NCBI GenBank assembly: GCA_965178125.1
Contig: OZ237739.1
Coordinates: forward strand, 620,001 to 684,000
Reading direction: 5' to 3'
DNA: 64,000 nucleotides
DNA from: Bilabrum cf. latius
Taxonomy: Eukaryota > Bigyra: Bicosoecida > Bigyra > Bicosoecida
The translations under genes were made by a program, and so were the position numbers. Positions 24,486 to 35,800 of the stretch are shown in pieces. The notes beneath the pieces are model-generated. The model did not search any database, was not told the DNA's origin, and saw only the letters and a list, made by a program, of their open reading frames with translations. How positions within the stretch are numbered: the first letter of the stretch is position 1; every line of letters begins with the position of its first letter.

Positions 24486-26771
24486 TCACGACCGCTTCGC
24501 GGCTGCGCTCTTCGCGCTCTTCCAGTACCTCGCGACCACCTGTCTCATGTCTGCCTTGGAAATCATCCCGGCCTGCTGGGCGCGCCGTATGCACCGAAAC
24601 GAAGTCTTGATCCAGAGACCTTCGCTGCTTTTGCAGGCAATGGGGCGCTCCCTGGCCGCCTTGCTCGCTCCGAACTAGGGTACCTCAACCACTGCGTCCT
24701 CGCCCACCACACTTGGGCCGCTACTAGCAGTAGAAGGACCCGCTTTTCGCAGCCAGAAACATGGATACCCGGCCACCAATCGCTCAGCTACTGCCACGCT
24801 GTCTTCCATTGGGACGTGGTCCGGCAAGTCTGCTAACAGCTGTGCCGCTGGAAGGTCTGGGCCCTTGGCTTTGGCAGCCCCGCGGCCCTGCAGTGGCGTG
24901 CTGGTCTGCTGCTTCACAGCAGCTAACTCTGGCGCAGCAGCTGCGAGCGGCATAGACCCTGCACTGCCAGCTGCTTCTTTCCTGCTGGACGCATCAGCAC
25001 CAATGCCTGATCCGTCCAGGGTAGACACGGCTGAGCTTGGGCGCTGGCCTTCGTTTCTAGTGGTCCCGACCGCCATGCCGGCACCGATCGAGCTGTCCTG
25101 CTACTGCCCCGCGCTGGTGCGCACGACAGGGTGAGCATAAAATCGCAAGCGCACTCGATTCATGAGCTCGGTGGTGATTCTACCATCACTGGCTGCATTT
25201 GCTAGCCGGCGTAGGCTGCAGAGCATCCAGCCAGGCGACCCCAGAGGAACCCCAAAGTGTTTGGTATGCATGCTACCAGACACGGAGTGCTCTGGGACCT
25301 CCTCGAGCGTCCCATCGGAATCGCTCAGCCAATAGCACTTGCCTCCATTCGCAAGATATGAAGCAATCGCGTCATACTGAGCCGAGAATATCCTTGTCCT
25401 CTTGCCAGCCAAAAGCACTTCCTTGAGCCCCTCCAAGTCGCCCAAGGTATCGGGCACAATTGACTCTTGCACAATTTCGCTGCTTGGTATCGCGTCAACG
25501 TCGATATCAACATCGTCAGACGCCGCATCAGACTGAGCCTATTGTCCATCTGCCGCTGCATCGAGCGCTGGAACCCGTTCGTCTTGCTGGGCATCCGCTG
25601 CTGCAGAGCCTCCGAGAGACCGAACTGGAGCGCTTGCGCCGTATATGTTCCTGATTCTTTGCAAGGTGTCATTATCGATAACTTGTCTACTATGGAGTCC
25701 CTTAATTCGCTAGTAAGAGCTCACGAGCCAGGTGCCCACTGAGCTGCGGCAAGCCAGCGGCGCTGACCTAATCCGTGTCAAGCCTTGCTTCGGCTGCACC
25801 TAGTGCACCTCGCCGGACTTCTCGTCCAAGTAAAAGACGGGACGTCCAGAGGCCAGACAAAGAGCCACCTGTCGAGTCGTCTCCCGGGGCACATGCACTA
25901 CGTCCTTGCCGGATTGTCCTCCAGACGGCAGGCTCGCAAGCACGCGGGGGTCGGGCCGTTCCCTTGCTGCTGCAAGCTGGTGCTGTGGCTGCACGACTTC
26001 GATTGCATGTACAGCAAGAGCAGAGGATTTCGGGCCGGTTGCATGTCTCGGTCTCCTCGCGATCGTTTTATTTCTTGGCTTGCCTCTGCTGGACCCGGTG
26101 GGCGAAACTTGCTGCTTGGCTCGTCGGCTGGCTGACACTGGAGAGCCTGAGCTTGGCTAATCATGTGCGGGGGAATGCATCATAATAACACTTTCAGAAG
26201 AATCGCTATCAATATTTTCGACCAATTCATGGTCGATGATTTCGATGTCAGAGTCGTCAGAGCCGGTCTATTTGCGAAACTCAACGCGCCGCCGCCTAGC
26301 GGCAGGCCCTGATGTGGCCAACTGAAATTGGTCTTGTTGCTATTGGTGTGAAATTACACCGTGGCTAGCGCCAACCTGCTTCAGACTATCTCGCTTGCGC
26401 TTTTCTCCAACCTTCTTTGAAGGCAAATATTTCCTAGGAAATGAGCCTTGATCTATCGACGACTGCAGCAAATGCTAGTGCTTGCCTGTCATTATTTCAC
26501 TATCGTGGGAGTGAGGCAGTGGCTGTGCAGACTGCCCGGAGGATGAGCTCGATGCGATTGGAGCCCTACCGACTGGCAGGCCAACCTGAGCTAGCAGCGA
26601 AGCCCGAAGCTTTTGCCATCTTTGCAACTCGGCCTCAAAAGAGTCCTCATGTTGCTTCTGCACACTCTCCTCCTCCTCGAGAATCCGGGCCTGCGCTGAG
26701 TATATTGCCTCGTCTTGCTTAGCCTTTAGCTCAAGTTCTCGTAATTGCTTCAAAGTAATCATGCCTGCCAT
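24486..26771 (-). CDS. GxPxYW-family protein with three repeat domains
   Basis: This is a 761-residue protein from ATG 26769-26771 to TGA 24486-24488, one open frame with TAG as Gln at 26475-26477, 25800-25802, 25101-25103 and 24675-24677, among others. N-terminal charged coiled coil (about 5-60); Ser-rich linker; an acidic stretch with IEIID at about 176-180, resembling a SUMO-interacting motif; basic region; then three family domains at about 300-385 (ASGRPVFYLDE, LACRS, TWLVSSY), 467-550 (ANGGKCYWLSD, EEVP, GWMLCSL) and 657-750 (VAGYPCFWL, VVEVP, IACKS, LWIKTSF). Upstream of the ATG is a pyrimidine-rich stretch ending in AG, so a further 5' exon cannot be excluded. Function unknown. Confidence 0.7.
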
Positions 26772-26937
26772 GCTCGGGGACAAAAAAGATATGTGAAGTT
26801 ATCCTCAAACCTGATAGGCTTTGAAACTGCGGCTCGTGTTGTTTGCGCCAACCACTTGTTGAGGGGCGACAGTGCAGTGCCACTACGGGCGTGCGACATA
26901 GGGAAGTTGCCGCGATTCATGCGTACTGACAGAAACA

Positions 26938-26978
26938 TCAATCTTCATGCTTATCGTTTTCAATCAAGACGACTTCGC

Positions 26979-27009
<31 letters not shown>

Positions 27010-27646
27010 GGAAGCTGGCTACGACGCAGCACCTTGTTCCGACTCAGGCGAACTTGGTGTAGGCATTCCAGCCGGGCTCTAGCTAGCCTGCCTTGTAGTC
27101 TGTATACGAGCCCTCCCTGAGCGACGAGGACGGGTGGATGCCGAGGACTGCGGCCGTGTAAGCAGCGCAGCAGCCTGAGGCACTCCAGCTACGTGCTTGC
27201 CTATTGCTGCCACGGCCTCTTTGGCTTGTTTCTCGAAATCCATTCGACCAGCCGTCTGTTGGAACCTCTTTGACCTCCAGTACAACTTCTTAACAGTTTC
27301 ATGCGCTTCTTTATACTCTTTGCGGACCAACCTCGAGTTCTACAGCCTGCGAAATGTGACAGTGACCCACCTATCGTTGGCTCGCGACCGGACAGCGATG
27401 GGCCTTTCTTTGTCTTCCGCGCTCACACTTCCCCAAGGAACAACCTGCACAGACTCTGTACCCCCCCCTGATACTACTTGCCAGTATGCGGGAACTCCGG
27501 CAGCCAACTAATCTATTGCTTCCCGAGTGTCGGTTGGGACGGAGGGTTTGGGGATATGCGACAGCACATCCAGACCTGGCACCTCATCTGAGCGTGAAAC
27601 GCGGGGGACGGAGGTCATTGCTACGCTGTATGCACTCGATGATGAT

Positions 27647-27678
<32 letters not shown>

Positions 27679-30624
27679 TGATGATGTTGGCGCAGAAGCG
27701 CCGGCAGTCGGGGTCTTCAAAGCCGATTCGGACTAGGATCGCGCTTGTCTAGGCGATGCAGCGGAGACCGCACCCTGCCCGCGAGGCTCTGCCTGGTAGC
27801 TCATTCCATGAGAGGTCGCTGTCAAACTGCTACTGCTGCTGCTGCTGCTTTTATTGCTGCTGCCACTGCCGGCACTCGCTGTACACTACTACGAGTCCTG
27901 CTGGGCTCTGGCCAGCCGAATTCCGCGGGAGTCTGGTCCAGGACTGCTACTGTTTGCCGGCATAAGTCTGCCGCTGCTACCGCGTGCAGCAGGCTTTGAA
28001 ACATTTCGTCGCGAGGATGATTTCCGTGGAGGCATAACCTTGCTCCAGTACATGTGCCGCAACTCGTCGAACTCTGCAGCATCGACGTGATTGGCGTGTG
28101 CACCGAAGCAGATCCTCGAGAAAGTGGAAGCCAACCAGCCACCGCTTCTGTTCGGATCTCTACAAACGATAGTCTTGGTGTCACGCATAAGTCTGCTAGT
28201 GCTGTGAAGTGGCACGCGGGTCGGCCTCTTGGTGCTGTCGTCTAGCCAGTAGCAAGGCGCGCCATTCGCAAGTTCATGGCACATGGTCTTGTTGATGCCT
28301 TTGGGTACCTGTCGATCCAGATTCTCGAAAACAACCGCAAGCGGTAGGTCATGCTCATTGTTGCTGTCCTCTGCACCGCCGGAAGCTGTGCTTCGCTCAG
28401 ATGAATGGCGAATGTTTCGTGCTAAGCCAACACGAGATCGATCATTAATGCAGCCCCCATCTTCGTCGTCGTCGTCGTCATCATAATCATCATCGTTGTC
28501 GTGTTCCTCCTCACTGCCACTTGACCGGCCGCCAAGCACGGCGTCGGTCTGCTCGTGCTCAGTAGTGCTCCGACTCGGGCCCAATTCCATGTCCTCGGGC
28601 ACAGCCGAGCTTGGGAGAGAGCGAGCATTCGTACCAATCGAATTCTAAGGTGATGGGGCAGAAGAGGCGCTTCGACCTGGAGATATTGATCGCCTTGAAG
28701 ACCTGGCCCGTGCCACGCTGGCACGAGCTTCTGCATTGATGGCGCTGGCACCGGGGTCCAGATTCTCCCTTTCCGAGCCAAGCAATGCGGCAGCAATCTC
28801 TGACCTTTTACGCTCAGTGCTTTGCGCTGCAACAGTCAGATGCGACTCACTGCTGCTCGCAGATTCTTCTACTGAAGTCTTCGATGCTAAGAGAGCGCAG
28901 GTCGCTGGATCCTAAGTCGGACTCGGGCCCAAGCTGCCTTCTTCCTGCCCCTGCCGTGGAGCAGACCCACCCGATGCAACGCCAGACCCTGTCCCAGATC
29001 CAGTCACAGTCGCTGTCGACTGGCCACTCGCTGCCTGCCCCTGCCGTGGAGCAGACCCACCCGATGCAACGCCAGACCCTGTCCCAGATCCAGTCACAGT
29101 CGCTGTCGACTGGCCACTGGCTGCCTGCCCCTGCCGTGGAGCAGACCCACCCGATGCAACGCCAGACCCTGTCCCAGATCCAGTCACAGTCGCTGTCGAC
29201 TGGCCACTCGCTGCCTGCCCCTGCCGTGGAGCAGACCCACCCGATGCAACGCCAGACCCTGTCCCAGATCCAGTCACAGTCGCAGTCGACTGGCCACTGG
29301 CTGCCTGCCCCTGCCGTGGAGCACACCCACCCGATACAACGCCAGACCCTGTCCCAGATCCAGTCACAGTCGCAGTCGACTGGCCACTGGCTGCCTGCCC
29401 CTGCCGTGGAGCAGACCCACCCGATGCAACGCCAGACCCTGTCCCAGATCCAGTCACAGTCGCAGTCGACTGGCCACTCGCTGCCTGCCCCTGCCGTGGA
29501 GCAGACCCACCCGATGCAACGCCAGACCCTGTCCCAGATCCAGTCACAGTCGCTGTCGACTGGCCACTCGCTGCCTGCCCCTGCCGTGGAGCAGACCCAC
29601 CCGATGCTACGCCAGACCCTGTCCCAGATCCAGTCACAGTCACTGTCGACTGGCCACTGGCTGCCTGCCCCACAGGTCCCTAGGCCTCCACTTGAGCCGG
29701 CTAAGAAATAGGCAGCCTTTTGTTTCTGACGAAATCTAAAGTGCCAGTGCTGCTAGGCCTCAATGCAGAACCAGGTTGATGAGCTGGCCAGGGAGAATCG
29801 CGCTTCGCTTCGATTCCCAGCACGGGAATCGCAGCGCCCGGAAACTCGCGCCTAGGGCGCTTTGCAGCAGGACCAGTACTGTCTAAGATGGTGCCACCTT
29901 CTCTGTCAGCATGATTGTTAACCGGTTTGGATTGGTTTGGATGGCCGGTTGGCTTGGCTTCCGGGTAGTCGGCCGTTGCATCTCGGGTCGCAGCCACATG
30001 CTTTGCCGACTGTGTCAATGTGCTCACAACCTTGTCTCCAGCTGAAAGGGGCAAGCCATCCTGATTGGGTGCTGGATCCTCGCTGCTCTGGCGCTTCCTT
30101 TTCCCCCCGAGCCTGAGCTCATCCGTGTCGACAACAGCGAGCCCGATCTCCGCGTGGGATCCTTGAACAGGCAGCGATGCTGCCGCTTGTTGTGCAAAAG
30201 CTACGATTTCCATGTTCTGTACGGATAAGTTTGGCAATTTGGCGCTTCTCTTGCTCCCCAATCTCTGCGCTAGTGGTTGCAAGCCTTTGGCACCTGCAAG
30301 GTCCATTTCTACGCTTTGCGCTGAACTCTAAGGAAAGCCACTTCCAGATGAATCCACAAGATTCGAACCCACAGAATCAGATATACCTCGAATCGCCATA
30401 GTGTCCCTCTGTGACGCCCATGTTGCGAGACGAGCAGAAAAGAGTTTCTCTCGTTCTAGTAGACTCCTCTCCCTCTCCATTATTGCCTCCTCTCTGCTGA
30501 GCAGTGCCCTCTCTCTCATTTCTATTGCCTTATATCGCGCATCGGCGGCACTGTCCCTTGCTGGTACGTGTGCAGTGCCCTGGTCGACTCGCAATAATTT
30601 ATTAGTTGCTTCATGATGCTGCAT
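26938..30624 (-). CDS. GxPxYW-family protein with two repeat domains and 30-residue tandem repeats
   Basis: This is a 1,228-residue protein from ATG 30622-30624 to TGA 26938-26940, one open frame with many TAG codons. Order: coiled coil at about 36-65 with RERALLSREEAI-type units; KRKRQ basic cluster; eight copies of a 30-residue Gly/Ser/Thr-rich repeat (about 318-558); a strongly acidic Asp/Glu block (about 705-725); family domain 1 at about 780-865 (ANGAPCYWLDD, TRVP, GWLASTFSRI); Ser-rich linker with a poly-Ser run; family domain 2 at about 1033-1120 (AAGVPAYWQ, IAVRS, RWVTVTF, LYWRSKR); and a poly-Asp tail followed by EVVLIEND. A good pyrimidine-rich acceptor (TTCTTTTGCGACAG) lies just upstream on the minus strand at about 30672-30690, so an additional 5' exon is possible. 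The plus-strand frame over the 30-residue repeats is a shadow of this gene. Confidence 0.72.
26978..27010 (-). repeat. Trinucleotide repeat coding poly-Asp
   Basis: This is a run of about ten ATC/GAT triplets; on the coding (minus) strand it reads as poly-Asp close to the C-terminus of the two-domain protein. A second, related run at 27637-27690 codes poly-Ser in the same gene. Confidence 0.85.
28943..29672 (-). repeat. Eight tandem copies of a 90-bp unit inside the two-domain gene
   Basis: Copies start every 90 bp (about 28952, 29042, 29132, 29222, 29312, 29402, 29492, 29582) and differ by only a few bases. On the coding strand each gives a 30-residue unit beginning GQAASGQSTATVTGSG and ending SGGSAPRQ. 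Near-identity points to recent expansion by unequal exchange or slippage. It is not a CRISPR array: there are no unique spacers, and it lies in frame inside a gene. Confidence 0.9.
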
Positions 30625-32847
30625 TATAGAAGTCGTCAAATTTGTTGGACGAGCAGGAAAACTGGTAGCAGCTGTCGCAAAAGAACAAAAGTTCAGCTCT
30701 TTAGGTTCAACAAAGGATTATGTCGGTATGAAAAGCAGGTCAATACCGGTCACTCACCGGCAAGGCAAAAAGACACGCAACCTTCGAGTCTGGTCCGGGT
30801 GGAGGGCTTGGGCTCACTCGGCCCAGTCTCCCCCAACCAGACGCACTATCCCAGCCTACTACTCCCGCCCCTTCACTTCTCACCAACTCCGTGTGGCAGC
30901 CGGCTGACCCTCTAGCCGCCCAGCTAGTGGTCCTGCGAATCTCCTCCGGTGCCTCCACCGCCGGCCGTCCGGTCCCTACTCATCGTCATCGCCCTTCCCT
31001 CTGACGTCCCACTCGGTGTCTGAATGATTCCCTTTTCGAGGCGCAATTGGTATATCCGGCGCCTGGGAGCAGTGATTGCTGGCAGGGGTCAGGCTCGACC
31101 CTGCCCAGCACTTGTTCCCTCGGGCCCCCAACCTGATGGTCAGGTACCCTCAGGACTCCCCACGCCGGGACTCGACCTAGAGTCGGCAATCCCCCAAAAG
31201 GAAAAAAAATCAAACTGAGCTAGCCCACCCCCACGATCGCTCCCATCGCCTACCTCCTCGGCTAGGGCCTGCGTCGTGACAGAGGCTGGCGCGGTCGTCA
31301 CCCAGCTACCATTGAGGGCCAATCGCCCCACCACCCCAGTACCAGGTATAGCTGCTTTACCGCTCTTCCGCCCCACCGTGGGGGCATCAGAGCAGTGGTT
31401 AGCCGCGCAGGAATCGTCCCGCCCATGCTATGGCATTGGCTCCCTGCTGCCGCCACAGCTCCAGACTCTCCTCTCTAGCTGTGCAGACCCACACTCTGAG
31501 GCTTCGCCGTCCGGGCGTCGCTCCCAGTCCCCGCGCAATACGCCACCCCATTGGACGGGGCTCGCCAGCGCACGCGAAGGGCAGTGTGTGTTCTGGGCCC
31601 GGCCACCGCCGATCATTGGCCTCACCCCTCCCCACAGCGCAGGTACCAGGCATCCGGATGTACGTTCTGCCGTTTCGGCCCGTGCCATCGTTCAACGTAG
31701 GTCCTGCGAGTGTACGAGGACAGAGCGACCAGGTGTGTGCGTTCCGGTGTAAGACCAACGCGCCACCCTGGCTGACATTCATCAACCGCACTATTGCGGC
31801 CGCCCTGCCTTCCGGTGGCTAGCATTGCGCTGCCACCGGCGGGTTCTCGCTGTTACTGCAGGCCCTCTGCAGCTCCAGCATTAGCTTCCGATCGTCGAGT
31901 CGCCTCCCTGGCTCGCACGTTCAAGTGCGTTGCGCGGATGTAAGATCTCTCCCATTCCGTGCGAGCCTCGCCTTTACTCAGCTTTTACACGAGAACCTGC
32001 CCCGGGGCTGGTATGGCACGATTGTCAATGTAAGTATACTCTCCTACAGGTCAAGTCCGGGTCTGCCCAACCGTGGGTGACGTTCCAGTCCCGAGCTGCA
32101 AGACTCAGCGCTTGCTGTTATTGAGCAACGGAGGGGCACATAGCGGCTAGCTGGCGTGCGCCCTCTCGGAGTATACCTAGTTGTCAGTCGTACCACACAC
32201 CTCCCGGTGCAGGCCGCCGTGTCTGCAGTCAATGTGGCTCCTGCCATACTTTCCATCTGGTCGCCTGCTAGCTTCACCTTGCTGCTGGCCTCCAACCGAA
32301 CAGGGCTGTCGCACCACAGCCCCTCTTCCTCCTTCACCCTCCGCGCCCGCATGCACTGATGTGCTTCCGCCTCCCGTTGCCTTCGTCTTCGGCCTTCCCC
32401 TCCCGGTCCGTTAGCGCACTGACGCGGGATGGGAATAAAAAGAAAGAAAAAATCCTCTGGTAATCCTCTTGAAGTGAATGACCGGTCATGCTGTCTGGTA
32501 TACGCCGCGCATGATTGGTGCAGCGGATCCTCCCAGCCCACTCGTCACGGTCGCGGTCTGATCAATTCACCAGTAGACGCTACCGTAGTCCAATGGGGGC
32601 TTTAAGTCGCTTGGGCTTGCTTAGGGGACTCAGGGCCGGGCTAGCCGAGTTTGGATTTTACTTGCATGCCGTGTACGGTACTAGCTATGGGTCATATTCA
32701 GAGCTATAGTTGAGCAAGTCAAGTCGCTATCACGCTGGAGCAGGAACTGAAGCAGGACGCACCCAATCAAATGTGAGCAGCTCGAACAAACTACCTTTTT
32801 GCCTATTAATGCTCAACCATCGGGCAATTGCAGGCAGTAGGAATAGC
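30625..32847. other. 2.2-kb region without a confident gene
   Basis: This lies between two minus-strand family genes. The plus strand is unusually C-rich, unlike the neighbours. Open stretches exist on the minus strand (31399-31785, about 130 codons from ATG, and about 31977-32541) and on plus (31276-31752), but none has a recognisable domain or the in-frame TAG pattern of the real genes. Two TCGCAG sites (about 31705 and 30933) and several GTGAG sites on the minus strand leave room for an unassembled intron-containing gene or 5' exons of the gene at 30624. Confidence 0.4.
30745..32486. mobile_element. Candidate non-autonomous element with 13-bp inverted ends
   Basis: ACCGGTCACTCAC at 30745-30757 is matched in inverted orientation by GTGAATGACCGGT at 32474-32486 (12 of 13 bases). 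Between them the base composition differs from the flanks. No transposase is recognised, and no clear target-site duplication is visible, so this may be chance or a decayed element. Confidence 0.25.
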
Positions 32848-35800
32848 TCAGACAATCAACTCTGGCAGGCCCTCAATTGCACTCGCCTCAACACTGTCGA
32901 TGCTCTGCGTGCCTGGCCAAGAGAGCGGCTCCACCGGAACAGTCAGGTCCTCTATCTCCTACACCTCATCGTCAATCTAGCCCGTAGATGAGCCGCCGCT
33001 CCAAACCCCCCTGCCCTGCCTAGCTGCGGCTTCCCGTGGGGCCTCCCAGCCAACCGAAGCAGACGCAAGCCCGTCTTCAAGCCTCCGGCTCGGCCTGCGG
33101 TCCCGCCGCGGCCGGCGCACCGACTCGACCCCATTGCCAACACCAACACGGAGGCCCATATCTGGCGCGGTGCTGCCAGCCATGAAGGCATTCGGCGCGC
33201 CAGCAGGCTCCAGTTGTGCACTTCTTGCGCGGGCCGCACCAGATCCTGCAGAAGAACTGGAGACTGCAGATGAGCTCGGGGCCGATAACGAGCTCCAACG
33301 GTGGGCTGGGGCCGACGCATGCGAGTTGAAGAAGGGGGACTACCTGGATGCGGGCGCAATGGCGGAAGCTGACACTCCTTGCGGTGGGCCCGCAGCAAAC
33401 GGAGAAGCGCCCCCAGCATTTTGCAGAGACGGCTACTTGCTGAGGAGGGCGGGACCATCGCCCGTGACTGAGGCATCCCATCCTGCCGAAGACCCATCTC
33501 CACGTGAACTGCTCGACCCAGACGAGTGGAATGGCAGGCTGCGACCAGCGGCTCTAGGAGGCGGATGGACGCTGGAAAGAGTCGCAGTTGCTTCTTGCTG
33601 CGTCGTGCTGCTCGTGCTGGCAGCGACTGGAAGCGATGACTGCGTGCGAGCTCTGCCGCTGCTGCCTGCTGCAATTCGAGCCACCGAGCTGATGCGCTTC
33701 ATTCGCCAGTATCTCCTCTTGATTGAATGGAACACTTCCTTAGATAGGTTGCCCTTGTTGCTCTACTGCTCAATGCGGGAGAACGACGATGCCACCCACC
33801 GAGACTCGGCAGAACTCCAAGCCACGACGCAGCCGCGATAGTTCGAACTTGTCAGGCTGTTCTCTTCTACCGGCAGTACTGACATTCCGGGGTCCTCGTC
33901 ACCAGAACCTTTGCAAGCGTGGTATGCAACCCCTCCTTGCGCCAGTTCCTACGCCAGAGCCAGGCTATCGGCACGACATACGCTCCTTGGCAATTCCTGC
34001 AACAAAGCAAGAGGTGGAACTTTGCAGCCTCGATCAGCACACTGTGTGCTGAAGGAATCGCCTCTTGGTCTGGATGGAAGGTGGCCTCCCTGGCCCATGG
34101 ATGCTTGCGGGCTTGCTTGGTGTCTTTGGCCGATAGCCTTGCCTCTAGCTGGATTGAGTGCGTTAGCACTGCCTCCACGTGGTCTCTCAGACCGCCCTTT
34201 TCTGTGTGGGCGATGATGCTTGCGCTGACCGGCACGCACCCACGCTGACAAAGCAGCTTGCTGCGCAATAGGCAGCGCCCCGTTCTTGAAGAGACCTCGG
34301 AGTCGAGACAGGCTTGACACGAGCCAAGTTGTACCAGACTGAGAGCGACAAGCGATTGGTGCGCTACATCTAGCCATGTTGGAAAAATAAGATCCATCAA
34401 TCTGCTTAACAGTGTTGCCGTCAGCAGACATGCCGAACACGGGCTGCCCGGCAACGAGCTGGCGATATATTCCAATCGACACCGACCCTGGGATGCGCAC
34501 ACCTGCTAAATTGCGCTGCAAAATTGATGCAGGTGGCAAGTAGCCAGGTGTATTATTCGTAGCACCGGCTGTGGAGCAGGCACCTTGGCGCGTGCTCTCA
34601 TCCTATGAGAGCTCCGCCTCAGTCTCGGCCTGGATGGCTCGCCGCCTCACCTGGAAAGTGCTACCCGTCCGTCGAATCTTGCTCGGAGGTTCGGACTAAT
34701 CTGCCTCATGATCTGACTGATAGGCATCTGCCCCGACTAGCCAGGAGCAGTAGTGTCTCACAACAGCTTCGCACTTGCGCCGCGAGGCCTCGTCCACCGA
34801 CCCATGCTTTGAGGCACGACAGAGATGGTAAAACGAGGTGACCAGCCAAGCTTCGCGGCTGGCACTGATGCAACAGACAGGCCTTCTTTCATGAAAGCGA
34901 GACACGCCCCTGATTGGGACCTCAACAACTTGGCTGCTAGTTGGGTCAATCCAGAGGCACGGTGCCCGGTTGCAGCAATGCTCGGCAAACTTGATAGACA
35001 CTGCGGGGTTTGATAACTTGATCGGTCGCTCAAGCATGAATTTTGGTGGCATGCTCGACGTTTTTCTTGAGCAGACCCACTCTACGGGGATCTCGGCACA
35101 AGATTGATGCTGCCAAAGCCTCGACCGAGCCAAGTATAGCAGCTTCTTCCCATCGGCCTGGTCCGAGTAGCATGCCAGTTCTATTCGATGCATTGATGTT
35201 ACCATCCATCCTGACCCAAGCTCTACAGCTAAAAGATCATGGGCTGTAGACCTAGAGAGGTTGTTTGGGGGTACCGGCACGACTGCTTGTTGCCCACGAT
35301 CTGATTCACGAAGGCAGTAAACCTGCGCTCCATCTGCAATCCTGCGTGCTGCAGCGCAAACCATTCCAAGTGATGTACCTTGCTGCTTATCTTTGAATAC
35401 ACTCATGGGAGGAGCCTAGTGGTCAACCTGGCTGTGCTGCTGCTCTCGTGAGGCTGTTGGCGAGGCCAGGGAGTGCACTGGGTTGGCCGGAGAGGAGGGC
35501 AGGGAACTGCTGGCATGGTGCCTTGCCTGGTCCCTCGACCCAGCTTCGCCGGACATTCGAACCAGACCACGAGATTTTTGCGCTTTTCGAAACCGTTCAA
35601 GCTTAGCTCGATAGTCCTGCCACCATTCGGGACTTCCTTCATCACGGGCACGAGCGCGAGGCACACGCGGGCTGGAAGAGTTGACCAAGAGCCTACGATG
35701 ACTGCGGCGTCTGGACCGTGGCAACTTCCACGCTTCTGTGCCATCCTCAATTTCACTGTCTTCGTCTGAGTGCGCCACCCCAGTAGACCCCTCCTCATCC

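Noticed and set aside
28943-29672. CRISPR-like direct repeats
   Set aside because: The units are contiguous 90-bp copies without unique spacers, inside a eukaryotic coding sequence.
28785-29711. Plus-strand 308-codon repeat frame rich in Gln/Ser/Pro
   Set aside because: It lies antisense to the minus-strand gene, whose frame continues on both sides into a coiled coil and two family domains.
31130-31250. tRNA gene or tRNA-derived SINE on the minus strand (TAGCTCAGTTTG and GGTCGAGTCCC resemble A and B boxes)
   Set aside because: There is no cloverleaf, the B box is a base short, and a run of T lies between the boxes and would stop Pol III.
31399-31785. 130-codon minus-strand ORF in the candidate element
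   Set aside because: C-rich composition makes several frames open, no domain is recognised and no TAG codon supports it.
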